Of a stretch of 64,000 nucleotides of DNA, positions 20,799 to 29,101 are shown one piece after another. The notes under the pieces are model-generated. The model made no database searches, was not told the DNA's origin, and saw only the letters and a program-made list of their open reading frames with translations. A program made the translations under genes and the position numbers. The stretch is taken from positions 124,001 to 188,000 of the forward strand of contig JADKCG010000001.1 in NCBI GenBank assembly GCA_016714745.1. Reading direction: 5' to 3'. This stretch comes from Elusimicrobiota bacterium. Its GTDB lineage: Bacteria; Elusimicrobiota; Elusimicrobia; FEN-1173. Each line of letters begins with the position of its first letter. Within the stretch, counting starts at the first letter, position 1.

Positions 20799-22408
20799 CT
20801 ATTTTTTCGACCCCTGGGTGCGCGTCGAAAGGAAAGAAGGTCTCCGTTCGTGGGGGTTGCGCCAGGAGGTCGTTATCGATTCCAAGAAAGTTCTTGGGGG
20901 TTGATGGGCTAGAAAAAGACGCCACACATCTTCTCGGAGGAGGGCGTAGTCGGGGGTCAACATCTGAACCGGGGGGAGATTTTTTGACGCGATCGGTCCC
21001 AGAATATTTTCGTACGAATCGTGGGAAACGCCCCAGGAGATCCGCCACGTTTGATCGGGAGGATACATCCGATCATCCGGCAAGAACGCGAGCGTGTCTT
21101 TTCCCGTGGCCCAGGTGTAGTAATAGTTTAGTCCCAGGTGGCAAATGACCAGTGAGAAGTCGTTCTTCGGCATCCGATCAATGACGTGTTGGTAAGTTCT
21201 GGTGTTGGTTTCGTCGAAGCGTGGGTCATAGACCTTTTTGGTGAAAAACCCCAAAAGGGTCGAAAACCCCAATCCCCATAGGAGATATCTCCATCGGGAA
21301 GGAATTCCCCAGGACCAGAGGACGGCTCCCGGCAAAAGACCGTGAGGATGAGTCGATAACTCAAATCAAGAACGTTGTTGTTGAGGAAGGGGCTGAAGAG
21401 GGCCGGAATCAAAAGCAACCAAGCGAGGGTTCGATAGCGAGAATGGGGGAGGGTTTTGAGAAGCCATAGCCCGGGAATGAGGGCGAGGAGAGACAAAACG
21501 ATTTCGGTCTGCAGGGCCGGAGGCAGAAAGACGCGCTTGCCGAGTAAGGTCAAGGGCCATCCCTGGGGCCACGTCAGCGCGGGGAAAACACGCATAAGGT
21601 CCGTTGGAAGAAATACTTTGCCTATGGCCAGGAAAGAAACGAACAGGAGGAGGCCGAAAAGGGATGTTCGCCAATGAAAAGAAATACGTTCAGCCGAATG
21701 GTCAATCACTGTTCCAACCGCGACCCACGCGCCGATCAAGAAAAGGAGTTTGTGAGCAAAGGCAAGCGCGACAAAAAGAATTCCGCTGAGAGCCCGAGCT
21801 TTTTTGTTGGGGTTGTCCTTTAAAAAGCTCGACTCCAGGGCGGCGAGGGCCGCGAACAGGAACGCGGTGGCTCCCGCGGTTTTTGGGAAATGGGCGGAGA
21901 GGGAGGAGAGGCAAGGCGATACGGCCAGAAGGGAACCCAAGAGAATCCCCGTCTTGATTCGACCGGTAGAATTTATCCCGTACAAAAGGCCCATCGGGGC
22001 CGCTAACCCCGCCAGGAGCGACACGCCGATTTTGACAGCCAGGACGGGGTCTCCCAGGATGCGCTGGATCGCCGCGAAGAGGAGGACAACGATTGAATTT
22101 TCAAAACTTCGGAAACGTCCGTGTTCCGCCAGGAATTGGGCTTGCTCGGCAAAATAGTATCCGTCCACGCCTGTGGCCACGTTGGTTTGGGTGAGCAGGC
22201 TCCAACGTAATCCAAAGGAGATTAAAAAAAGGAGAATCCCCCAGAACCACACCTGGCGTGGGGTGTGAAGCGCGGGAGTCGCCTGAAAATTATGTTTGAC
22301 GGAGCATTTCCGTCCGGGAGGGCCCGAAAATTCTGTTCCAGACGCTCCGGACAGTCGCCCTGCGCCAACCGGGGAATCCCGGTTAGAGTGTGATGGGGTA
22401 GAGAACAC
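20799..22408 (-). CDS. GT-C-like polytopic membrane glycosyltransferase candidate (frame broken once)
   Basis: A 536-residue membrane protein after repair of one lost base in the A4 run 21334-21337. About ten hydrophobic segments are visible, among them VWFWGILLFLISFGL, VLAVKIGVSLLAGLAAPMGL, ALSGILFVALAFAHKLLFLI and WRYLLWGLGFSTLLGFF. An early loop reads GVDGYYFAEQAQFLAEHG, an acidic aromatic motif of the sort found after the first helix of GT-C transferases. A soluble C-terminal tail of about 150 residues follows. The first 40 or so codons coincide with a foldback repeat (22282-22384), so the true start is uncertain and may be the GTG in RQVWFW. It follows VanW and VanX-like genes and may add sugar to an envelope polymer; donor and acceptor unknown. 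Confidence 0.65.
22282..22384. repeat. Foldback repeat, family 2, copy in vanW-GT junction
   Basis: Shares an exact 18-mer (CATTTCCGTCCGGGAGGG, 22305-22322) and similar flanks (TGTTCC.GAC, GCCCT.CGCCAAC) with the reverse strand of 51106-51210. Its right arm is itself a hairpin, AACCGGG-GAAT-CCCGGTT read on the plus strand. It begins right after the VanW stop codon and enters the GT-C reading frame. Confidence 0.75.
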
Positions 22409-23225
22409 GGGATCGGTTTTTCCAGAGAAGTGTCTCCGATAAAACAGCGCCGTCCTTCTTCACACGATGGATGCTGTTGCTTCGGTAGACGATTCCGGCG
22501 GGATCTTTTGTGAAGCGATGGTCTCGCTCTTCAATGGAAAAAATGCCCGCCCAAATGTCTTCGGAAGAAAGACCAACCGCCAGTTCATTTTCCATAACCC
22601 GAACGGAGAGCCGCGCTGTTTGGCCCGATCGATTTTGGAGCCGCAGGTCATGGTGATTGTGGAAAACAGAGGCTCCCGTTCCGAAGGGGACGCGGCGGTT
22701 TTCGTCCGGGAACAAATCGAAGTCATGATGGTGGCGCTCGATCACGTCAAACCCGGCGTGAAGCATGACCCATAAAAGAGAAGAGGCCAATTGGCACAGT
22801 CCGCCGCCAATCCCTTGTCCCAACCCTTGGCCGCTCACTTCATAGCCCGGACAAAACCCGCGTTTTGCCGATGGACGACCCAGCAAACGATAAAAAGAAA
22901 AGAGTTGTCCAGGGCGAATCAATACCCCATCGAACAGGGGGGCCGCCAGCGCAATGTTGGTTCGTTTGCCCTCTTGCAGTCGTCGGTTGGCCCCCTTCCA
23001 TGATTTTACAATGGCGCTTTTGTTTTCAAAAACCCAATGGGTGAAACGAGTGGCGTCTCCCGGATCACGATCCAAAGCAAACGGAGGTCGACAAAAGGCA
23101 TCCGAGGCCCAACGCCCCGCGCGTCGAACCGAAATCCGGAAACCGAGGGGGATCCATGGGGAAACGATTTTTACCAGTCCGATTCGAATGTCTCTCTTTG
23201 AAATCCCAGGGAACTGGAATACCAT
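22383..23225 (-). CDS. VanW family protein
   Basis: The conserved VanW core is clear: FDGVLIRPGQLFSFYRLLGR, then KRGFCPGYEVSGQGLGQGIG and GGGLCQLASSLLWVMLHAGF, followed by ERHHHDFDLFP and PFGTGASVFHNHHDLRLQN. Length is about 280 residues. The domain is found with G5 or peptidoglycan-binding modules and in accessory genes of some glycopeptide-resistance clusters; its activity is not established. ATG 23225 is used, though no ribosome site is seen and it overlaps the upstream gene by 55 bp, so the start is uncertain. Its neighbours are a D-Ala-D-Ala dipeptidase-like gene and a glycan-binding secreted protein, pointing to cell-wall work. Confidence 0.85.
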   Translation of the reverse strand: MVFQFPGISKRDIRIGLVKIVSPWIPLGFRISVRRAGRWASDAFCRPPFALDRDPGDATRFTHWVFENKSAIVKSWKGANRRLQEGKRTNIALAAPLFDGVLIRPGQLFSFYRLLGRPSAKRGFCPGYEVSGQGLGQGIGGGLCQLASSLLWVMLHAGFDVIERHHHDFDLFPDENRRVPFGTGASVFHNHHDLRLQNRSGQTARLSVRVMENELAVGLSSEDIWAGIFSIEERDHRFTKDPAGIVYRSNSIHRVKKDGAVLSETLLWKNRSRVLYPITL

Positions 23226-24616
23226 GTTTCGTAATAAAAAGACACAAAAGCAGGATCCTCCCCCTCCTCGAGGGGGCGGGGCGGGGGTTTTCCAAAATAT
23301 TTCTTGTGGGCTTCTAAAATCGGATCCTCGGCGAGTCCTTGTTTTGTCAGTATGTCTTTGCATTCGGAATACATGAGATGGCTGGGGCGAGTGATGGTCA
23401 TTTTTATTTTTTCAGCGGTTCGGCTTTTTAGGACGAGGACGTTGCCGTAATTGTCAAAGTCGGCGCGGTCCAAATATCCTTCCAGGTCGAGAACCGTCTT
23501 TTTTGAGGAGGAGCTCACCACGCGTGCGACTCCCTTAAAAAGGGAATCCCCGTTTGGGACAGAGAAAGAAAAACGCGCGGTTTTAAAGTCATATTGAAAA
23601 AAAGATCCCCAAAGGGGGTCGCTGTATTGATCTTTGAGGGTCCGACGATTGTTTTCAACGGTTTGTCTCGTCCCCTCCGTTTTGGGGCGGAGGACGGTGT
23701 CTCGGATTTAAAACCCATTTCAGTTAAACACAAATCTTGTATCTTTGTCCCTGGGTAATGGGAGAGAATCTTTAATTCGAACGTTGAATCTTGAACAGCC
23801 TTTTTTAAAGGGATGATCTGCAGACCCGATTCATTTTTGAGTGTATAGGTTTCTCCCGCGAATGAGACCTCTCTTAATTTCCCGTTCTTATCAAACGTTT
23901 CATCGTCGCGCTGGTGTCCATTTGAAAACCAGAGACCCGTGAGTTGAGGGGGGGTATCGAATGTGAATGTGATGGTGGTCCCCTCGCCATACCCGGGCGC
24001 GCCTTCTGCCCAAACGGTGTCTAATTCGCCGTCAAACAGATTGTCGACGCTGTAGACCATGGGGGGTGAGTGTGGAGGAGGCCAAAACCTTGACGGCCTT
24101 TTCGCGGGGAGCAATGAGCTGGATTCTCTCTCCCTGGTGATAAAAGTCAATTTCCGAAGGCACCGCGTCCTGTGTCCTCTCCTCCGAATTCACAAAGCAT
24201 TGGATCGAGAAAAAGGAACCACGGAGGGGGGGATTCACAGGAATGGATTGAACGCCACGATCATCTGCCCGAACATCAAAACCGGGGACTCCGTTGTATC
24301 GATCCAATGTCCAGTCGGGGCTTCGATGCCCGAGAAGATAACAGATTTGAGCGCCGGGAGCTGTGCGGATATCGATTCGGTCGATGGTGACCTCCTCTCC
24401 GAATGAGATTTGAGCCTCCTCAAAAAGCTGGACAATTTCCTCGGATTCGGATGAGGGGATCGTGGCGTACGTCTGTCGGGGGGCCGTGCCTGTATCGCCA
24501 TCAAAATAAGCCCCACCGCCTCGAAGATTGATGAGTGAGACATTCTTTGCGTTGAGGAGCACCGGAAAAAGAAAGAGGGCCAGGATTATTGAAACGAAAG
24601 GGCGAATCAACGTCAT
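23171..24616 (-). CDS. Secreted protein with NADase-type glycan-binding domain (frame broken twice)
   Basis: A 481-residue exported protein after repair; a signal peptide is clear (FVSIILALFLFPVLLNAKNV). Residues about 185-300 carry a discoidin-like NADase-type glycan-binding domain: VLASSTLTP then DNLFDGELDTVWAEG, GLWFSNGHQRDDETFDKNG, and ELKILSHYPGTKIQDLCLTE. The C-terminal 180 residues (DQYSDPLWGSFFQYDFKTAR, VLDLEGYLDRADFDNYGN) match nothing I recognise. Breaks: the G6 run at 24061-24066 and a lost base in the T3 run 23707-23709. The GC-rich palindrome near 23262-23292 falls in its last codons (PPPRPLEEGEDP). It starts 10 bp after the dipeptidase gene. Glycan or peptidoglycan binding is inferred from the domain only. 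Confidence 0.72.
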
Positions 24617-24626
24617 GAAGCCTCCA

Positions 24627-25313
24627 TTATTGAGTTAGGCTATGCCAAGTTTCGACAATGGAATACCGGGCTTTCACTTCCTCTTTTGGAAGTGCGTCGA
24701 AGTGCCACCATTCCAAGGGAAGTTGTCTGAACCCCGCTGTTTCCATGACATCGCGCAAGAGGTGTCGATGGAAAATCTGTGCGGAGGTTAATTTTCCCTG
24801 ATGCAAGAACATGTCCTCCTTTTTGGGTTGTGCCAACGGTTCGAACGAATCGAAAGGTGTCCCCATGTCGATCTCTGTGCCCTTTTCGTCTCGAAGCGAC
24901 ACATCCACCGCGAATCCATAGTTGTGAACTGATCCCTTTTTTGGGTCGGCCACATAAATTTGGCTCTCTGTTCCTTTCACTTTATTCCAGAGTTGTTGCT
25001 GAACGTCCCTGGGACGCAGAGCGTCGAAAACGAGCAAAGTCCAACCCGGTTTCCTTTTTTGCAAGAGAACAGTCGCCTTGCGCAATTTTGCGGAGGCGAT
25101 TCTGTGCAGGTATGCGGTGTGGAAAGTTCCGTAAAGATTTTCACCCATAAAATTATTGGCAGTGGAGTAGCGAAGGTCCACTTGAACCCAGGGAATTTGA
25201 GCAACATCTTCGAAGTCTTTTTGTTTTTCTTTTGCAAAGGAGGGTTTGACTAAAAGAGCAACGGTTCCCAGGAAAAGCATCAATGGGCGGAATCGAGGCC
25301 AAAATTTATTCAT
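24627..25313 (-). CDS. D-alanyl-D-alanine dipeptidase-like protein (VanX/DdpX, peptidase M15)
   Basis: A 228-residue zinc peptidase with a signal peptide (LMLFLGTVALLVKPSFA). The M15D landmarks are present: VDLRYSTANNFMG, LVFDALRPRDVQQQLW, the zinc motif SVHNYGFAVDVSL (H and D ligands) and the catalytic EWWHFD. VanX-type enzymes split D-Ala-D-Ala; exported relatives recycle the dipeptide from peptidoglycan. The gene overlaps the recQ stop (ATGA). Although a VanW gene is two genes downstream, no VanH, VanA/B ligase or VanRS pair is here, so a recycling or wall-remodelling role is more likely than glycopeptide resistance. Confidence 0.9.
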   Translation of the reverse strand: MNKFWPRFRPLMLFLGTVALLVKPSFAKEKQKDFEDVAQIPWVQVDLRYSTANNFMGENLYGTFHTAYLHRIASAKLRKATVLLQKRKPGWTLLVFDALRPRDVQQQLWNKVKGTESQIYVADPKKGSVHNYGFAVDVSLRDEKGTEIDMGTPFDSFEPLAQPKKEDMFLHQGKLTSAQIFHRHLLRDVMETAGFRQLPLEWWHFDALPKEEVKARYSIVETWHSLTQ

Positions 25314-27010
25314 GCTTGAGAAAGAACTTCCAGAAATTGTTCTCCATACTGCGCCAGCTTGGCAGGGCCGACGCCTGAAATGCCGCGCATTTCCTCGAGG
25401 GTTTTGGGTTGAACCGCCGCCATACGGGCCAAGGTGGAATCGTGGAAGACCACAAAGGCGGGGAGATTTTTTTTGTTGGCCAACTCTCGGCGGAGAGTTT
25501 TAAGGCGCTCGAATAGGGGGCCGATGTGGGGCGCGGGGCTTTCAATTGATGTGCTGGCCCGTTTCGAACCCTTTTGACGGGGGGAATCAAAGGCGTCGGT
25601 CTTATCAACCAGCGACGGCCGCGGAAGTTGGGCTCGGGCCTTGTCCCAGGTGACTCCCAAACAGATATCACAGGAGGTCCCACAATTCTCCATGGTTTCC
25701 TCAAAATGGGCCGAAAGGCCCCGGTGGCGGCAATGGGGGCGGTCCGCCCAGCGGAACATCTCCCGGGACCGTTGGTTCATTTCTGCCGCGAGGGCGGCAT
25801 CGTTCGATTCGGTGGGGAATCCGTCGTAGGCCATGACATCCGCCCAAGAGTAAAACAGCAAGCAGTCGGAGGGGTTCCCGTCCCGCCCGGCGCGGCCGAT
25901 TTCTTGGACATAGCTCTCGATGGATCTCGGCATCTCGCGGTGGATGACGAACCTGACGTTGGGTTTGTCGATCCCCATGCCGAAGGCGATGGTGGCCACG
26001 GCCACGGGTGTTCTCCCCGCCAAAAAATTATCTTGCACCCGGGCCCGTGCCTGGTCGGACATCCCCGCGTGGTAGGCCTCCGCTTTAATGCCTTTCCCGC
26101 GGAGAAATTCCGCCAGGGATTCCACGTTCTTGCGTGTCATGCAATAGATGATTCCGCTCTCGCCCGCCCGTCGGCGCAGATAATCCACCAGTTCTTTCCG
26201 AAGATCTCGGCCTTCGCCTTTCTTTTGGGCAATGATCCGCAAATTCTGACGGAAAAAGGTTCCCTTGAACCCTTCGGGCTTGACCATGCCCAACTGGCGG
26301 ATAATGTCCGCCGCCACTTTTCGCGTGGCCGTCGCCGTGAGCGCCAAAATGGGGACATCTCCCAACTGGGCCTTCAACCCTGACAGCTTTCGGTAAGCCG
26401 GGCGGAAATCGTGGCCCCAGGAACTGATGCAGTGGGCTTCGTCCACCACCACGAGCTTGATCGGGCACCCTTGAAGAAATTCCCGCAGGGACCCTTCCAA
26501 GGCTTCCGGTGCCAGGTAGACCAAGTCCCACTCCCCGCGATGAAGGCCGCCCAAGCGTTTCCGACGTTCCTCGAAGGAGACGGAGGAATTAATCACCGTT
26601 GCACGGAACCCCTTCAGGAGGAGCGCGTCCACCTGATCTTTCATAAGCGAAATGAGGGGGGAAATGACGAGGGTGGGACCGTTTAAAAGTTTTGCGGGCA
26701 ATTGGAAGGTGAGTGATTTCCCCGCCCCCGTCGGCATCACCGCAATGCAGTCCCGCCCCGCCAACACGGCGTTGATCACTTTTTCCTGCCCCGGTCGAAA
26801 CGTTTCATACCCAAACGTCTGGCGAAGGACGTCAAAGGGCGAAAGCTGATTTTCTCTAGGGATCAGTGTCGAAACGGGTGCGGACGGAGGTTTCACGACA
26901 ACCCCATTGGCTCTGCTCTGGGGGGCGAGGGGCGCCGTCGTTAACCCGAGACGCCGTTTTAAATCGTCGTTTTCCTGTTTCAGCCGAAGAAGCTCTTGTT
27001 CAATGTCCAT
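25310..27010 (-). CDS. recQ: RecQ-like ATP-dependent DNA helicase
   Basis: A 3'-5' helicase of 566 residues. It opens with a short coiled coil (IEQELLRLKQENDDLKRRLG). The helicase core shows FRPGQEKVINAVLAG, the Walker A MPTGAGKS, DEAHCISSWGHDFRPAYRKL, TATATRKV, and the motif VI stretch YVQEIGRAGRDG. The zinc-binding cysteines are in HCRHRG, ENCGTSCDIC. A C-terminal HRDC domain follows (LRRELANKKNLPAFVVFHD to GVGPAKLAQYGEQFL). The winged-helix RQC domain normally lying between zinc site and HRDC is replaced by a linker of about 60 residues. The first codons overlap the nrfA stop by 11 bp, an unusual neighbourhood for a repair gene. Confidence 0.93.
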   Translation of the reverse strand: MDIEQELLRLKQENDDLKRRLGLTTAPLAPQSRANGVVVKPPSAPVSTLIPRENQLSPFDVLRQTFGYETFRPGQEKVINAVLAGRDCIAVMPTGAGKSLTFQLPAKLLNGPTLVISPLISLMKDQVDALLLKGFRATVINSSVSFEERRKRLGGLHRGEWDLVYLAPEALEGSLREFLQGCPIKLVVVDEAHCISSWGHDFRPAYRKLSGLKAQLGDVPILALTATATRKVAADIIRQLGMVKPEGFKGTFFRQNLRIIAQKKGEGRDLRKELVDYLRRRAGESGIIYCMTRKNVESLAEFLRGKGIKAEAYHAGMSDQARARVQDNFLAGRTPVAVATIAFGMGIDKPNVRFVIHREMPRSIESYVQEIGRAGRDGNPSDCLLFYSWADVMAYDGFPTESNDAALAAEMNQRSREMFRWADRPHCRHRGLSAHFEETMENCGTSCDICLGVTWDKARAQLPRPSLVDKTDAFDSPRQKGSKRASTSIESPAPHIGPLFERLKTLRRELANKKNLPAFVVFHDSTLARMAAVQPKTLEEMRGISGVGPAKLAQYGEQFLEVLSQA

Positions 27011-28457
27011 TTTGTTTTTCCTCTGGAGGGCTTCTCCGCCAATTCACGGCGGCCAGTTGGCCTTGGCGGGCTTCGTCGGCGGCTTCGGCGAGGATGCGGG
27101 ATGTTTCTTGGGGGGCGTGGAATCCCATGGAATTTTCGGCGGCAACGAAATCTAGGCGCCATTGGGCTTTGCGTTGGTGGTCGTAGGAGAGTTGAAGATC
27201 TTTGGGGGTGGCTCCCTCCTTCTTTGCCTGGGCGATGGCGTCGAATTGGTCCATCAGCGCTTTCGCGGCGCGTTGGAGCAGGGCGTGGTTGCGGTCTTGA
27301 ATAATGTCCACGCGGGATTGGATCTCCGCTTCGGAGAACCGGTGACAGGATTGGCAGGCGCGGTTGATGTTAAGGAGAGGGCTTCGCAACCAATGGTCCG
27401 ACACTTTGGTCGCGCCGTCCCGTTGGTAGGGCATATGGCAATCGGCGCAGGCCACGCCACTTCGGGCGTGGATGCCTTGGCTCCACAATTCGAACTCGGG
27501 GTGTTGGGCTTTGAGCACAGGGGCGCCTGTTTCCGCGTGATTGAAATCTGAAAAAGGGGTTCCGTCTTTAAACTTCGTTTCGTTCCAATGCCGTTCGAGA
27601 TCCTCCGCTTTGAGCCCTTTGCTCCAGGGGAAGGTCAGCGGCATTTTGGTTCCGCAATAATATTCCACGTGGCATTGGCCACAAACGAAAGAGCGCATTT
27701 CCGTTCGCGAAGCTTCGGTGTTGGGGTCGTAGGGTGTTTTTCGGTCGCCCGCGCGCCAGCGTTCGATGGACGGCATGGGCGCCACGGGCGCGTCGGAGGC
27801 GGCCAAGGATTGGATCCCAAGAATGAAACCGGGGCGCGTGACGCGCAACCTCATGGTTTTTGGATCGTGGCAATCCACGCAGGAAACCGGGTGCGCGTGG
27901 CCGGACTCATGCAAAGCGGAATTCATTTCTTTGTACGTCAGGGTGTAACTTTTTTCAAACCCTTTCATGGCATCACCGTCGCCCATTTTCCGATACAGGG
28001 GCATGATGGAGGCGTGGCAATGCAAACAGGACCCCGATTGGGGTTTGGTGAGCCGTTGGGTGGCTTCTTGGTCAGCCAGCATATACGCGTGGCCGCGCCG
28101 ATCTCGGTAATCAATGGAAAAGGCATAGCCCGCGAACATGCGTTTCAGCCAAGGGTTTTGGTCCATTTTTTCTTGGGGCATGGCTTCGCTTCCGCCGTGG
28201 CCGCCGTAGCGGGTTTTGGTGGTCTGGGCGGTCAATTTGTAGGAATCATATTCCTTGGGCCAATTGATCCCCCAATGGGCGGGGTCGGTGTCGTCTTCCG
28301 TCACGTCCACGAGTCGGACATAAGGGTTGCGCGCTTCGCTTTTCCGCTCAAAAATATTCACCAAAAGAGCGGCCACGAGTGCGGCGCCGATGGCCGCGCC
28401 CAACACGATGAGAGCATGGAACCGCAACCCCATCAAACGACGAATAAGATATTTCAT
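27000..28457 (-). CDS. nrfA: Ammonia-forming cytochrome c nitrite reductase (pentaheme, CXXCH at catalytic heme)
   Basis: NrfA reduces nitrite to ammonium outside the inner membrane using electrons from NrfH. From the ATG at 28457 the protein is 485 residues with an N-terminal membrane anchor (residues 13-34). Five heme motifs are seen: CLHCH 144-148, CVDCH 193-197, CGQCH 259-263, CADCH 337-341 and CQSCH 368-372. The active-site context CHVEYYCG (Tyr at 266/267) and the calcium-site region KMPLTFPW are kept. The first motif, the catalytic heme, has His where most NrfA proteins have Lys (CXXCK); the CXXCH type is known from Campylobacter-like enzymes. The start overlaps the NrfH stop as ATGA, with GGAGG upstream. 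Confidence 0.94.
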   Translation of the reverse strand: MKYLIRRLMGLRFHALIVLGAAIGAALVAALLVNIFERKSEARNPYVRLVDVTEDDTDPAHWGINWPKEYDSYKLTAQTTKTRYGGHGGSEAMPQEKMDQNPWLKRMFAGYAFSIDYRDRRGHAYMLADQEATQRLTKPQSGSCLHCHASIMPLYRKMGDGDAMKGFEKSYTLTYKEMNSALHESGHAHPVSCVDCHDPKTMRLRVTRPGFILGIQSLAASDAPVAPMPSIERWRAGDRKTPYDPNTEASRTEMRSFVCGQCHVEYYCGTKMPLTFPWSKGLKAEDLERHWNETKFKDGTPFSDFNHAETGAPVLKAQHPEFELWSQGIHARSGVACADCHMPYQRDGATKVSDHWLRSPLLNINRACQSCHRFSEAEIQSRVDIIQDRNHALLQRAAKALMDQFDAIAQAKKEGATPKDLQLSYDHQRKAQWRLDFVAAENSMGFHAPQETSRILAEAADEARQGQLAAVNWRRSPPEEKQNGH

Positions 28458-28981
28458 TTTTCGTTTACCTCCTGAATTTGATTCGGTTCGTATCGCCCCA
28501 TCCCCATCCGTTCGCCATGACCAACCGAGGAATGGCAATGAACACATCGAAATGTTTCGTCTTTGTTTTTTAGAGGTTTAAGGTCATGCACCATCGCCGC
28601 GTGGCATCTCACGCAGTTCTCCTGAAGGACCGCGGCTCCGCGAGGGGAAATGACGATGGGTTCATGAAAGTCCTGAAACGTAAACCCCTTGGAGTGGCGG
28701 TAGCCGTTATCGGATTTGGCAATGTATTTGGCCGGAAACGTTTGGGGCAAGTGGCAGTCCACGCACGACGCCGCCGTGTGATGACTGGCTTTCTGCCACG
28801 CATCGAATTGTGGCCCCATGATATGACAATTAAGGCAAGCCCGCGCGTCCGTTCTGAAATACGAAAACCCCGCCGCGTATTGAAACGTATAAATCCCAAG
28901 CCCCGCAAAAAGTCCCAGACAAAGAGCGGCCCACAGTCTCCAATCGTTTTTCATCCATTCAATCTTAGGAAATAAAACCAA
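28454..28981 (-). CDS. nrfH: Tetraheme cytochrome c quinol dehydrogenase
   Basis: A NapC/NirT-family protein of 175 residues with one N-terminal helix (WAALCLGLFAGLGIYTF) and four heme motifs: CLNCH, CVDCH, CVRCH and CVHCH. It takes electrons from the menaquinol pool and hands them to NrfA. It is the first gene of the nrfHA pair. Upstream, an 11-bp exact tandem repeat (29000-29021) and a TATAAT (29030-29035) make a likely control region. An odd point is that recQ and cell-wall genes follow nrfA with overlapping ends. Confidence 0.93.
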   Translation of the reverse strand: MVLFPKIEWMKNDWRLWAALCLGLFAGLGIYTFQYAAGFSYFRTDARACLNCHIMGPQFDAWQKASHHTAASCVDCHLPQTFPAKYIAKSDNGYRHSKGFTFQDFHEPIVISPRGAAVLQENCVRCHAAMVHDLKPLKNKDETFRCVHCHSSVGHGERMGMGRYEPNQIQEVNEK

Positions 28982-28999
28982 GGAACTGAAATAAGAAGA

Positions 29000-29021
29000 T
29001 TTAGGGGACGTTTAGGGGACG
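29000..29021. repeat. Two exact tandem copies of TTTAGGGGACG upstream of nrfHA
   Basis: The 11-bp unit occurs at 29000-29010 and 29011-29021 with no mismatch. One unit per helical turn would place two regulator molecules side by side. It lies 20-40 bp upstream of the nrfH start, downstream of the candidate -10, so it would be in the leader. Confidence 0.6.
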
Positions 29022-29029
29022 TTGTCTAT

Positions 29030-29035
29030 ATTATA
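29030..29035 (-). promoter_or_regulatory. Candidate -10 box for nrfHA
   Basis: TATAAT on the minus strand in an AT-rich patch 50 bp upstream of nrfH. No strong -35 is evident, as would suit an activator-dependent promoter. Confidence 0.4.
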
Positions 29036-29101
29036 TATATTCTATGGCTTTGGGATTGGAACTATTAACAGATTGGCATGAAGGGCGGGGGATGATTCTG
29101 G

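Noticed and set aside
23262..23292. GC-rich palindrome as terminator of the glycan-binding gene
   Set aside because: It lies within the last codons, lacks a T-tract, and the VanW gene continues behind it; probably a small dispersed repeat.
22383..25313. Vancomycin-resistance cluster
   Set aside because: VanX-like and VanW genes are present, but no VanH, D-Ala-D-Lac ligase or VanRS; wall recycling is the simpler reading.
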